Source of the DNA: Variovorax flavidus
Lineage (GTDB): Bacteria > Pseudomonadota > Gammaproteobacteria > Burkholderiales > Burkholderiaceae_C
Assembly: GCF_030317145.1 (NCBI RefSeq)
Contig: NZ_JASZYE010000001.1
Coordinates: 1,426,001-1,490,000 of the forward strand
Length of the DNA: 64,000 nucleotides
Direction of reading: 5' to 3'
Positions within the stretch are counted from its first letter, which is position 1. The number at the start of each line of letters is the position of its first letter. Under the pieces are notes generated by a model that had not been told where the DNA came from, made no database searches, and saw nothing but the letters and a program-made list of their open reading frames with translations. The translations under genes were made by a program, and so were the position numbers. Positions 54,465 to 62,388 of this stretch are shown piece after piece.

Positions 54465-54989
54465 GTGCAAGTTCGCTATTCCCTCGCGCTCGCCGCACTG
54501 TTCGGCGCGCCGGCCTTCGCTGCGGGGCTCACGGTCAACATCGAAGTGCCGCGGCTCAACGTGTCCGAGTACCACCGCCCCTACGTGGCCGCCTGGATCG
54601 AGCGGCCCGACCAGTCGGTGGCCAGCTCGCTGGCGGTCTGGTACGACGTCAAGAACAAGGGCGGCAATGCCGAAGGCGAAGGTACCAAGTGGCTCAAGGA
54701 CATGCGCCAGTGGTGGCGGCGCACCGGCCGCGAACTGGAAATGCCCGTCGACGGCGTGAGCGGCGCCACCCGCCCCGCCGGCAAGCATCAGATCGCACTT
54801 TCCGAGGGTTCGGTGGCGCTGCCGAAGCTGGCCCCCGGCGCCTACAAGCTGTACGTCGAGGCCGCGCGCGAGGTCGGCGGCCGCGAGATCGTGAGCATCC
54901 CATTTCAGTGGCCGCCTGCGAAGGCCGAGCAGTCGCAGGCCGCAGGCAATAGCGAGCTCGGCGCAGTGACGCTCGAGCTCAAGCCCTGA
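54465..54989 (+). CDS. DUF2271 periplasmic protein with probable FMN-attachment motif
   Basis: A 174-residue protein with a signal peptide (1-20, ending AFAAG). The mature part carries a beta domain with WIERPDQSVASSLAVWYD and, at residues 96-102, DGVSGAT. That sequence matches the D-x-x-[S/T]-G-A-T flavinylation motif at which ApbE attaches FMN to the final Thr (Thr102 here), as in NqrC and RnfG proteins. The downstream apbE gene makes this plausible. The function is presumably extracytoplasmic electron transfer. The GTG start at 54465 follows AGGAAAGAGG. Confidence 0.85.
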   Translation: MQVRYSLALAALFGAPAFAAGLTVNIEVPRLNVSEYHRPYVAAWIERPDQSVASSLAVWYDVKNKGGNAEGEGTKWLKDMRQWWRRTGRELEMPVDGVSGATRPAGKHQIALSEGSVALPKLAPGAYKLYVEAAREVGGREIVSIPFQWPPAKAEQSQAAGNSELGAVTLELKP

Positions 54990-55023
54990 GTTCTTCTTCC
55001 TTTCCCCTCACCGGAATTCCATC

Positions 55024-55827
55024 ATGAAGCTCTCTCTTCGCACTCTTGCCCTTGGCTTCGCCCTCTGCGCTGGCGCCGCCGCCGTCCAGGCCCACAACGC
55101 CTGGCTGATGCCTTCGAGCACCGTGCTGTCGAAGGCCGACTGGGTCACGGTCGACGCCGCGGTGTCGAACGACCTGTTCTTCTTCAACCACAACCCGCTG
55201 AACCTGGACAGCCTGGCGGTCACCGCGCCCGACGGCAGCACGGTCAAGCCGGAGAACATGTTCAAGGGCAAGCTGCGCAGCGTGTTCGACCTGAACCTCA
55301 CGCAGCCCGGCACGTACCGGGTGGCGCTCGTCAACGACGGCGTCTTCGCGCGCTGGAAGGACAAGACAACTGGCCAGGCCAAGCGTGCACGCGGCACCGC
55401 AGAGAGCATCGCGGGCCAGATCCCGGCCGACGCGCAAGAGGTCGAGATCACGCAGTCGGCCGGTCGCAACGAGACGTTCATCACCGTAGGCAAGCCCAGC
55501 GCCTTGCGTCCGACGGGCAAGGGCCTCGAACTGATCTCGGCCAACCCTACCGACCTGGTCAAGGGCGAGAAGTCGAGCTTCACGCTGCAGCTCGACGGTC
55601 AGCCGGCCAAGGATCTCGAGGTCACCGTCACGCTGGGCAACACGCGCTACCGCGACAAGCTGGATGAACTCAAGGTCAAGACCGATGCCAAGGGCCAGTT
55701 CAGCGTGACGTGGCCGGAAGCCGGCATGTACTGGCTCGACGTCAACACGACGGACCAGAAGACCTCGGTGCCGAAGGCCAAGGAACGACGCCTGAGCTAC
55801 GCCGCCACACTGGAAGTGATGCCCTGA
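55024..55827 (+). CDS. DUF4198 family periplasmic protein
   Basis: A 267-residue secreted protein with a signal peptide (1-23, ending QAHN). The mature protein is beta-rich, starts at the His-containing AHNAWLMP and has two Ig-like halves. DUF4198 proteins are linked to metal uptake and metal-binding periplasmic functions, and to ApbE/DUF2271 gene clusters. The exact role here is unknown. It lies 34 bp after DUF2271. Confidence 0.85.
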   Translation: MKLSLRTLALGFALCAGAAAVQAHNAWLMPSSTVLSKADWVTVDAAVSNDLFFFNHNPLNLDSLAVTAPDGSTVKPENMFKGKLRSVFDLNLTQPGTYRVALVNDGVFARWKDKTTGQAKRARGTAESIAGQIPADAQEVEITQSAGRNETFITVGKPSALRPTGKGLELISANPTDLVKGEKSSFTLQLDGQPAKDLEVTVTLGNTRYRDKLDELKVKTDAKGQFSVTWPEAGMYWLDVNTTDQKTSVPKAKERRLSYAATLEVMP

Positions 55828-56867
55828 GTTCCAGCCTGGATCCTTCCGCGCCGCGCATCTCTTTCGCGACCTGGCGCGCAGGCGGCTACGCCAACACACC
55901 GCAGCCACGCAGCGCCGACCCGTCGACGCTGCAGTCTCTGGCGGGCCGCAGCATGGGCACGACCTGGTCGCTTCGCTTCGACAACCCGCGCATGATGGCG
56001 CTCGACGAGGTGGCTTCCAGCGTGCAGGGCGCGCTCGACCGCGTGGTCGCGCAGATGAGCACCTGGGAGCCCGATTCGGCCATCAGCCGCTTCAACTGCT
56101 CTGCTGCTGGCAGTCGGCACGTGCTCGATGCTGAATTTGCCGACGTGCTCGCCTGCGCTCTCGAATGGGCTACAGCCAGCGGCGGCGCGATCGACCCGAG
56201 CATCGGACCGTTGGTCGCGCTGTGGGGATTCGGCGCACACGCCGGTGCATCAGCCATCGTCCCCCCCTCCCCGGCCGCACTCGCGCACGAGCACCAACAG
56301 GTCGGGTGGCAGCGCCTGAAGTTCGACATTGCGACCCGCAGCCTCGTGCAGCCCGGCGGCGCCTCGCTCGACCTGTCGGGCATCGCCAAGGGCTTTGCGG
56401 TCGACCTGGCCACTGCCGGACTGCAGTCCCTCGGCTTGACCGACTTCCTGCTGGAAGTCGGCGGCGAACTGCGCGCCGCCGGACGGCGACCGGACGGACA
56501 ACCCTGGCGGGTGATGGTCGAAACGTCCTCGGCGACCGCGTTGCGGATGCCACTCCAAGATATGGCGATTGCGACCTCCGGCGACCGCTGGCATGTGCGG
56601 GAGCATCAGGGTCGGCGCTGGTCGCACACGCTCGATCCCCGTACGGGCGAACCAACCAGTCATTCACTGGCCTCGGTGACCGTGCTGCATCAGGCCTGCA
56701 TGCAGGCCGACGCGCTGGCGACGGTGCTGACGGTGCTCGGTCCGCAGGAGGGCCTGGACTTCGCCCAGCGGCGCGAAATCGCCGCGCTGTTCGTGTGCCG
56801 CGGCCACGACGGACCGCAGCTGATCGCCAGCAACCGCTGGCCCGTCCTCGCCTCCTCCGCCTCATGA
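55824..56867 (+). CDS. apbE: FAD:protein FMN transferase
   Basis: A protein of about 347 residues that transfers FMN from FAD to Thr or Ser of target proteins in the periplasm. Landmarks: SMGTTWSLRF (the ApbE AMGT-type motif), DLSGIAKGFAVDLA, EVGGELRAAG, and ADALATVLTVLG. I see no clear signal peptide or lipobox. The start is unclear. No ATG/GTG/TTG lies between the DUF4198 stop and the conserved MGTT at 55953. A CTG at 55824 overlaps the previous stop (CTGA) and has GGAAG 7 nt upstream; a GTG at 55710 lies far inside the previous gene. The coordinates use the CTG. Confidence 0.85.
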   Translation: MSSSLDPSAPRISFATWRAGGYANTPQPRSADPSTLQSLAGRSMGTTWSLRFDNPRMMALDEVASSVQGALDRVVAQMSTWEPDSAISRFNCSAAGSRHVLDAEFADVLACALEWATASGGAIDPSIGPLVALWGFGAHAGASAIVPPSPAALAHEHQQVGWQRLKFDIATRSLVQPGGASLDLSGIAKGFAVDLATAGLQSLGLTDFLLEVGGELRAAGRRPDGQPWRVMVETSSATALRMPLQDMAIATSGDRWHVREHQGRRWSHTLDPRTGEPTSHSLASVTVLHQACMQADALATVLTVLGPQEGLDFAQRREIAALFVCRGHDGPQLIASNRWPVLASSAS

Positions 56868-58228
56868 CCGAGCCCGTCCTGCGAGTGCTGGCCGCGAGCC
56901 TGACAGTGCTTGCCTATGTCGCGTTGTGCGCCGCCATCTACTGGCGCAGGCGACAACTGCGCAACCTCACGGCCCGCCAAGCCGCGGCGCTGGCCGGCAG
57001 CCAGCCCGGCGCTGCCACGCTGGTGCTGTTTGCCAGCCAGACCGGGCAGGCCGAGGCCCTTGCCTGGCAGACCGGTCGCTGGCTGCACGCGGCCGGCACA
57101 CCCGCCCGGGTGCTGTCACTTAACGACGTGGACACCGCCATGCTTCGCAGCGCGCCACGGGCGCTGTTCATCGCAAGCACGTATGGCGAAGGCGACGCGC
57201 CTGACGGCGCCAGCGTGTTCGCCGAGCGCGTGATGGGCGTCAGGGCGGAACTGTCATCCCTGCGTTACGCAGTCCTGGCGCTTGGCGACCGGCAGTACGC
57301 CAATTTCTGCCGCTTCGGGCGCCAACTCGACGAATGGCTTCACGCAGCCGGCGCGAAGCGCGCCTTCGAGCGCATCGAGGTCGACAACGCGGACCCGGCC
57401 ACGCTGGCGGAATGGCAAGCGCAATGCGGTGGCAGTCCCGATGCCTCCGCGACGGGGACATCGGAGGCAAGCGACGCGTCCTGGCGCCTCGTCTCTCGCC
57501 GCCTGCTGAACGGCGGCAGCACGGGTGCGCCGGTCCATTTGCTGGGCTTTGCGCCGTCCGCCGCACCGGCACCCGGCTGGGAGTCCGGAGACATCGCCCA
57601 ACTGGCGCTTGCGAGCGACCCCGGGCGGCCACGCGACTACTCGATCGCATCCATCGCCGCAGACGGCGAGCTGCAACTCCTGGTGCGACAAGAGCAACAT
57701 CAGGACGGCACCCTCGGCGCCGCCTCCGGGCTGCTGACCTCGACGCTGAACCTGGGCGACACGATCCGGCTGCGCCTGCGGCCGCACCGCAGCTTTCGCC
57801 TTGGCGAGAACGCGCGGCGGCCCCTGCTCCTGATCGGCAACGGCACGGGCCTGGCCGGCCTCCGCAGCCACCTGCGCGCCCGTGCAGCCATGGATCGACA
57901 CGACAACTGGCTGGTCTTTGGCGAGCGCAATGCACAGCACGACTATCTCTGCCGTGACGAAATCGAAGCCTGGCAGCACAGCGGCGTTCTGCAGCGAGTC
58001 GACATGGTGTTCTCGCGTGATCAGCCCGAACGACTCTACGTGCAGCACCGGCTCCTGCAACTCCACGAGGAGGTGCGCGCCTGGGTTGCGCGCGATGCGG
58101 CGATCTACGTGTGCGGCAGCTTGCAGGGCATGGCCGGCGGCGTTGATGCGGCACTGCGCCAGATCGTCGGGGAAGCCGTCATGGGCGAGCTATTGGCCAG
58201 CGGCAGGTATTGCCGCGACGTCTACTGA
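56864..58228 (+). CDS. membrane-anchored flavodoxin/ferredoxin-NADP reductase-type flavoprotein
   Basis: A 454-residue protein with an N-terminal membrane anchor (residues 7-27), a flavodoxin domain (LFASQTGQAEALAW near 52, STYGEGDAPDGA, ALGDRQYANFC) and a CysJ-like FAD/NADPH domain (RDYSIAS, NGTGLAGLRSHLRAR, YVCGS near the end). It should oxidise NADPH at the cytoplasmic face and pass electrons to the membrane PepSY protein. The ATG overlaps the apbE stop (ATGA). No sulfite reductase hemoprotein gene is near, so a sulfite reductase name would mislead. Confidence 0.9.
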   Translation: MTEPVLRVLAASLTVLAYVALCAAIYWRRRQLRNLTARQAAALAGSQPGAATLVLFASQTGQAEALAWQTGRWLHAAGTPARVLSLNDVDTAMLRSAPRALFIASTYGEGDAPDGASVFAERVMGVRAELSSLRYAVLALGDRQYANFCRFGRQLDEWLHAAGAKRAFERIEVDNADPATLAEWQAQCGGSPDASATGTSEASDASWRLVSRRLLNGGSTGAPVHLLGFAPSAAPAPGWESGDIAQLALASDPGRPRDYSIASIAADGELQLLVRQEQHQDGTLGAASGLLTSTLNLGDTIRLRLRPHRSFRLGENARRPLLLIGNGTGLAGLRSHLRARAAMDRHDNWLVFGERNAQHDYLCRDEIEAWQHSGVLQRVDMVFSRDQPERLYVQHRLLQLHEEVRAWVARDAAIYVCGSLQGMAGGVDAALRQIVGEAVMGELLASGRYCRDVY

Positions 58229-58304
58229 GCCGTGTCGCATCCCCGCGGTGCGACACTCGAACCCGGCCCCATGGCCGGAACCTTTTCTTTGAGGAATCCG
58301 CAAG

Positions 58305-58985
58305 ATGATGCTGCATGTGCCCGAAGTTCTCAGCGCAGAACAGGTGCGTGAGATTCGCGCGAGCCTGGATGCCACCGACTGGGTGGATGGCCGCGAGACC
58401 GTTGGCGACCAGGGAGCCCAGGTCAAGCGCAACCGGCAGTTGCCCGAGCAATCCCCTGTTGGCCGCGAACTTGGCAAGACGATTCTCGGCGCCCTGGCGC
58501 GCAATCCGCTGTTCTTCTCGGCCGCCCTGCCCCTGCGCTTCGTGCCGCCACTGTTCAATCGTTACGAGGGTGGCGAGCACTATGGTCTGCATGTCGACGG
58601 CTCGGTCCGCTCGGTGCCGGGCACCGGCGAGCAGTTGCGCACCGATCTGTCCTGCACGCTGTTCCTGTGCGACCCGGGCGACTACGAGGGTGGCGAACTC
58701 GAAGTGGTCGACACCTATGGCACGCACGAGGTCAAGCTGCCGGCGGGCGACCTGATCCTGTATCCGTCCAGCAGCCTGCACCGCGTCCACCCGGTGACGG
58801 CCGGTGCGCGCGTCTGTTCCTTCTTCTGGCTCCAAAGCATGGTGCGGGACGACCGACAGCGAGCCTTGTTGTTCGAACTGGACCAGGTGATCCAGCGACT
58901 GCGCGGCCGCCTCGGCGAATGCGAGGAATCGATCGCACTCACCGGCCAGTATCACAACCTCCTGCGCATGTGGTCCGAGATCTGA
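58305..58985 (+). CDS. piuC: PiuC-type Fe2+/2-oxoglutarate dioxygenase (PKHD hydroxylase)
   Basis: A 226-residue double-stranded beta-helix dioxygenase with iron ligands His96, Asp98 (LHVDGS) and His159 (SLHRVHP), and 2-oxoglutarate Arg169. PiuC genes are usually next to ferric-siderophore TonB receptors and are Fur-controlled, but the receptor is not in this window. It lies 76 bp after the reductase and 115 bp before bfd. Confidence 0.93.
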   Translation: MMLHVPEVLSAEQVREIRASLDATDWVDGRETVGDQGAQVKRNRQLPEQSPVGRELGKTILGALARNPLFFSAALPLRFVPPLFNRYEGGEHYGLHVDGSVRSVPGTGEQLRTDLSCTLFLCDPGDYEGGELEVVDTYGTHEVKLPAGDLILYPSSSLHRVHPVTAGARVCSFFWLQSMVRDDRQRALLFELDQVIQRLRGRLGECEESIALTGQYHNLLRMWSEI

Positions 58986-59029
58986 AGGTCCATCGATAGG
59001 GAGCCGACCCTGAAGGCACGATAGTTATT

Positions 59030-59054
59030 GCAAATGCGAAGAATTCGTATTTAT
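59030..59054 (+). promoter_or_regulatory. Fur-box-like palindrome upstream of bfd
   Basis: AAATGCGAA (59032-59040) and TTCGTATTT (59044-59052) form an 8 of 9 bp inverted repeat with 3-bp spacing, in an AT-rich pocket 49 bp before the bfd start. The match to the 19-bp Fur consensus is moderate (10 of 19), but bfd is a classic Fur target. Confidence 0.45.
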
Positions 59055-59100
59055 AATCAAGTCCTCTTCAAACAGCCAGCCAACAGCCGCTTTCACCGCC

Positions 59101-59373
59101 ATGATCGTTTGCGTATGTCGCCGAGTCTCCGACCGAGAAATCGCACGCCACGTGCGGGCCGGCATGACTTTCGACGAAGTGCAGCTTGAACTCGGGGTGG
59201 CCACCCAGTGCGGCCAGTGCGAAGGTTGCGCGCGCGACGTGGTCGCGCAGTGCAGCATCTCGCACCCGGTCGCCGCGCTTCATCGCGAAACGGGGCCGGT
59301 AGCGATCCAGCTTGCCAATTCCATCAAGGAAAGCAACGCATGGAACTCTTCGCGGCCCTCGGCGGCAGCCTGA
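59101..59373 (+). CDS. bfd: bacterioferritin-associated ferredoxin
   Basis: A 90-residue [2Fe-2S] protein with Cys4, Cys6, Cys37 and Cys40, the Bfd cluster ligands (CxC and CxxC; two more Cys at 43 and 51). Bfd reduces bacterioferritin heme to release iron. The last 25 residues are not conserved and overlap a possible 24-codon gene at 59340. It lies directly before tonB-exbB-exbD, a common iron-regulated layout in betaproteobacteria. Confidence 0.92.
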   Translation: MIVCVCRRVSDREIARHVRAGMTFDEVQLELGVATQCGQCEGCARDVVAQCSISHPVAALHRETGPVAIQLANSIKESNAWNSSRPSAAA

Positions 59374-59414
59374 TCTTCGTCGCCAGCTCGGTCTGGTGGA
59401 TTTTTCGCAAGTAG
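59340..59414 (+). CDS. possible 24-residue membrane micro-protein
   Basis: A short frame starting at an ATG with AAGGAAAG 6-14 nt upstream, overlapping the bfd 3' end by 34 bp in another frame. It encodes 24 residues with one predicted membrane helix (FAALGGSLIFVASSVWWIF) and a basic end (RK). The strong ribosome-binding site and the clean helix are the evidence. No homologue is known to me, and it is too short to be sure. Confidence 0.45.
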   Translation: MELFAALGGSLIFVASSVWWIFRK

Positions 59415-59480
59415 TAATTGGCGTAGCGGTTCTGCTGCATCAGGGCACCTTTGACGGTGCCCGCACTCGAATGGTTGATT

Positions 59481-60173
59481 GTGTCTAGCCGCTTTTCTCC
59501 GCCCCCCCCAACGGCCCTTGGCCTCTCGCGCAATGCCATCATCGCGGGCAGCGTGGTGCTCTTTCACGTCGCCGCCCTCTGGGCGCTGCAAAGCGGCCTG
59601 TTGCGCCGCGCGGCCGAAGTGGTCATTCCGGTCGAGATCCTGAGCGAATTCATCGAGCCGCCCAAGCCGGTCGAGCCGCCGCCCCCTCCCCCGCCTCCGC
59701 CCGAGCCCAAGCGGCAGATCACCAAGACTCCGCCTCCGCCGCGGCCGCAGGCGATTCGCGAGCCCAAGCCGACGCCCGCGCCGAATGCGCCAACCGGCAG
59801 CGTCGAACCGCCACCTCCGCCGGCGCCCATTGCCCCGCCGGCACCGCCCGAGCCGCCGGCGCCTCCGCCTGCCCCGCCGGCACCACCTTCGATCCAGCTG
59901 CCGTCCAGCAACGCCGACTACTTGCAGAACCCGAAGCCGGTCTACCCTGCCATGAGCAAGCGCCTCGGCGAGCAAGGCAAGACGATCGTGCGTGTATTGA
60001 TCGGCGTCGACGGGCTTCCCAAACAAGCAAGCATTCGCACGTCCAGCGGCTACGAACGGCTGGACGAAGCTGCGCGTGCCGCCGTGATGAGCTGGCGCTT
60101 CGTGCCAGGCAAACGCAATGGGGTCGTTGAACCGATGGAGTTCAACGTGCCGATCAACTGGGTTCTCAATTAA
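59481..60173 (+). CDS. tonB: energy transducer TonB
   Basis: About 230 residues. An N-terminal membrane anchor (19-37), a long Pro-rich periplasmic spacer (residues about 55-140, PPPPPPPPEPKR and APPAPPEPP-type repeats) and the C-terminal TonB domain (PVYPAMSKRLGEQGKTIVRVLI, SGYERLDEAARAAVMSWRF). It couples the ExbB/ExbD motor to outer-membrane receptors. The start is chosen as the GTG at 59481; TTG 59451, GTG 59457 and TTG 59475 are alternatives. Confidence 0.92.
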   Translation: MSSRFSPPPPTALGLSRNAIIAGSVVLFHVAALWALQSGLLRRAAEVVIPVEILSEFIEPPKPVEPPPPPPPPPEPKRQITKTPPPPRPQAIREPKPTPAPNAPTGSVEPPPPPAPIAPPAPPEPPAPPPAPPAPPSIQLPSSNADYLQNPKPVYPAMSKRLGEQGKTIVRVLIGVDGLPKQASIRTSSGYERLDEAARAAVMSWRFVPGKRNGVVEPMEFNVPINWVLN

Positions 60174-60193
60174 TTTTTCTGGAGTAGCTTCGT

Positions 60194-60910
60194 ATGGATT
60201 CCCAATTTGGCCTGATGAACGTTTGGCATCAGGGCGATTTCGTCACCAAGGCGGTTGCGCTGCTGTTGATCGGCATGTCGCTCGCTTCATGGATCGTGAT
60301 CCTGATCAAGGCGATCGACGTCATCAAGTACAAGCGCCTGGCGAAGCATTCGCAAGATTTCTGGCACAGCGAAGACTTCGCTACGGCCCTCAACAAGCTC
60401 GGCAAGGACGACAGCAACCCTTTCCGCGCACTCGCCCTCGAAGGTCGCGAAGCGGCGGCCCACCATCGCAACACCAAGGCCCATCTGCACGATGCGCTCG
60501 ACGTCAGCGACTGGATCACGCGTGCATTGCGCAACGGCATCGACGAGTTCACGGCGCGCCTGCAGACCGGTCTCGCCATCCTGGCTTCCGTCGGGTCGAC
60601 CGCTCCGTTCATCGGGCTTTTCGGCACGGTGTGGGGCATCTATCACGCACTGATGAGCATCGGCACCGCCGGCCAGGCCACCATCGACAAGGTTGCCGGC
60701 CCGATCGGCGAAGCACTGATCATGACGGCGCTGGGTCTCGCGGTCGCCATCCCCGCCGTGCTGGGCTACAACGCCCTCGTGCGTGGCAACAAGTTCGTGC
60801 TGACCAAGCTCAACAGCTTTGCGCATGATCTGCACGCCTACTTCGTGACAGGTGCGCGGGTTCAAAGCGGCGGCGTCGAAGCCACCGTCGTTCCGCTCAA
60901 GAAAGGCTGA
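60194..60910 (+). CDS. exbB: biopolymer transport protein ExbB (TolQ/MotA family)
   Basis: A 238-residue motor protein with three membrane helices and the MotA/TolQ/ExbB signature (FIGLFGTVWGIYHALM near the second helix and GEALIMTALGLAVAIPAVLGYN in the third). It forms the proton channel with ExbD. It lies 20 bp after tonB and 5 bp before exbD. Confidence 0.96.
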   Translation: MDSQFGLMNVWHQGDFVTKAVALLLIGMSLASWIVILIKAIDVIKYKRLAKHSQDFWHSEDFATALNKLGKDDSNPFRALALEGREAAAHHRNTKAHLHDALDVSDWITRALRNGIDEFTARLQTGLAILASVGSTAPFIGLFGTVWGIYHALMSIGTAGQATIDKVAGPIGEALIMTALGLAVAIPAVLGYNALVRGNKFVLTKLNSFAHDLHAYFVTGARVQSGGVEATVVPLKKG

Positions 60911-60915
60911 GCATC

Positions 60916-61329
60916 ATGGCCTTCGGTACCCAGGACGAACCCGATGAGGTCATGAACGAGATCAACATGACGCCGCTGGTCGACGTCATGCTGGTGCTGC
61001 TCATCATCTTCATCATCACCGTTCCCGTGATGAAGCACGCGGTGAACATCGATCTTCCCCGCGCCAGCAGCGAGCCGGAACAGACCAAGCCACAGAACAT
61101 CTTGTTCACGGTGGCGGCCGACGGCAGCTATTACTGGAACGAACAGAAGATCGAAGACGCCGACCTGAAGACGCGTCTTGCCGCGGAAGCCGCCAAGGAC
61201 CCGCAGCCCGAACTGCATATTCGCGGCGACAAGGCGGTCCGCTACGAGCGTGTCGCACAAGCCATGTCGGCAGCGCGCGAAGCCGGCGTGCGCAAGATCG
61301 GGTTCATCACCGAACCCGATCCGAAGTAG
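60916..61329 (+). CDS. exbD: biopolymer transport protein ExbD
   Basis: A 137-residue protein with one membrane helix (about 20-40) holding the essential proton-carrying Asp23 in PLVDVMLVLLI, and a periplasmic domain. Partner of ExbB. The length is normal. The end lies 94 bp before hemP. Confidence 0.96.
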   Translation: MAFGTQDEPDEVMNEINMTPLVDVMLVLLIIFIITVPVMKHAVNIDLPRASSEPEQTKPQNILFTVAADGSYYWNEQKIEDADLKTRLAAEAAKDPQPELHIRGDKAVRYERVAQAMSAAREAGVRKIGFITEPDPK

Positions 61330-61372
61330 CCCGGGTTCGCAAGCCAAAAAATTCGATCGCGACGATTGACTT

Positions 61373-61391
61373 TTTATTGAGAATCATTATC
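61373..61391 (+). promoter_or_regulatory. Fur box upstream of hemP
   Basis: TTTATTGAGAATCATTATC matches the 19-bp Fur consensus at 15 positions, with the right half AATCATTATC perfect. It lies 33-51 bp before the hemP start. Confidence 0.85.
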
Positions 61392-61423
61392 ATTTGCTCA
61401 TCGCTTCGATAAAGGGATTTCCA

Positions 61424-61636
61424 ATGCAAGCCACGCCCAACGCCTTCACCGTCTTGAGCCATCCCTCGCTTGATCATTCAGGTGGTGGCCGCGTTTCCGG
61501 TGAGGCTGCCCGCCCGGCGCCATTGCTTGAAAGCGCTGAACTCCTCAAGGGAAGCAAGACCGTCGGCATCCTGCACAACGGTTCCCTCTATCGACTGCAA
61601 GCCACCAAACTCGGCAAGCTGATCCTGACCAAGTAA
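61424..61636 (+). CDS. hemP: hemin uptake protein HemP
   Basis: A 70-residue HemP-family protein with the conserved ESAELLKGSKTVGILHNG and YRLQATKLGKLILTK C-terminus. HemP is a Fur-controlled small protein needed for heme use, possibly as a transcription co-activator of the heme receptor gene. The receptor is not in this window. The ATG at 61424 is preferred to an upstream frame at 61394. The Fur box is just upstream and a terminator follows. Confidence 0.93.
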   Translation: MQATPNAFTVLSHPSLDHSGGGRVSGEAARPAPLLESAELLKGSKTVGILHNGSLYRLQATKLGKLILTK

Positions 61637-61673
61637 GGTTCAGCCCGCCCCTCTCGCAAGTTTCATCGTGGGG

Positions 61674-61711
61674 CGACTCGAGGAGATTCATCTCCAAAGG
61701 GTCGTTTTTTG
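61674..61711 (+). terminator. Terminator of hemP
   Basis: A stem with CGAC (61674-61677)/GTCG (61701-61704) at the base and an internal GGAGAT/ATCTCC hairpin is followed by six T. It lies about 40 bp after the hemP stop. Confidence 0.7.
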
Positions 61712-61767
61712 CTAGCCAACGGTTCGCCGACTAGCCAAGCTTTTTTTCCACCTTGGACCGCCAACGA

Positions 61768-61800
61768 AAAACGCCGACCTCGCGGTCGGCGTTTTGCTTT
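61768..61800. terminator. Bidirectional Rho-independent terminator between hemP and the GlcG/HbpS gene
   Basis: AAAACGCCGACC (61768-61779) and GGTCGGCGTTTT (61784-61795) form a 12-bp stem with a TCGC loop. T-rich tracts lie on both sides, so it can end either strand; it is mostly placed for the minus-strand GlcG-like gene, which stops at 61814. Confidence 0.88.
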
Positions 61801-61813
61801 TTGCAGATTGCGC

Positions 61814-62221
61814 TCAGAGTCCGATCGCGGCGATGCCCGCCTTGGCGATCTGGGCGTCCTCGTTCGACTTGACGCCACTCACGCCGACGGCGCCGATCAC
61901 ATGGCCATCCTTGACGATCGGCACGCCGCCTTCGAGCAGGCCCATGACGCCGGGCGCCGTCAGGAACGAAGTGCGTCCGCCATTGATCATGTCTTCGTAG
62001 GTCTTGCTTTCGCGGCGCCCCATTGCTGCGGTATGGGCCTTGGCAGGTGCAATGTGGGACGACAAGGCTGCCGCGCCATCCAGCCGCTGCAGCCACAGCA
62101 GATTGCCTGCGTCGTCGGCGATGGCGATGGTCACGGCCCAGTTGTTCTTCAGGGCCTCGGCTTCGGCGCCGGCGGCGATCGCCTTGACATCAGCGAGCTC
62201 GAGGAATGACTTGGTCTTCAT
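61814..62221 (-). CDS. GlcG/HbpS-family heme-binding-like protein
   Basis: A 135-residue protein of the GlcG/HbpS (DUF336) fold. HbpS binds heme in Streptomyces, and GlcG relatives occur with glycolate and corrinoid genes. Landmarks are VTIAIADDAGNLLWLQRLDGA, AKAHTAA and GGVPIVKDGHVIGAVGVSG. The function here is unknown. There is no signal peptide. It has its own terminator and stands alone. Confidence 0.88.
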   Translation of the reverse strand: MKTKSFLELADVKAIAAGAEAEALKNNWAVTIAIADDAGNLLWLQRLDGAAALSSHIAPAKAHTAAMGRRESKTYEDMINGGRTSFLTAPGVMGLLEGGVPIVKDGHVIGAVGVSGVKSNEDAQIAKAGIAAIGL

Positions 62222-62388
62222 GATCTTTAGGGAAAAGTTGCGTAACCTTGAAGCATAGCGTTTGGCCCATCAAGAACCCTTGTCGGCGGTAGGAATATCC
62301 GAACACAGGTCTTTCTGATACGTGGCCCTTGCAGCGTCCTAGAATGCGCCCCAACTGCAGTTTTGCAGCAACACCTGGAGTTTCAGCA

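Noticed and set aside
56864..58228. Naming the flavoprotein as sulfite reductase alpha subunit
   Set aside because: There is a membrane anchor, no hemoprotein (cysI) partner and a PepSY/ApbE context; electron supply to an iron-linked membrane system fits better.
59660..59900. CCG/CCGCC-rich simple repeat in tonB
   Set aside because: It encodes the Pro-rich spacer expected in TonB and is not a separate repeat element.
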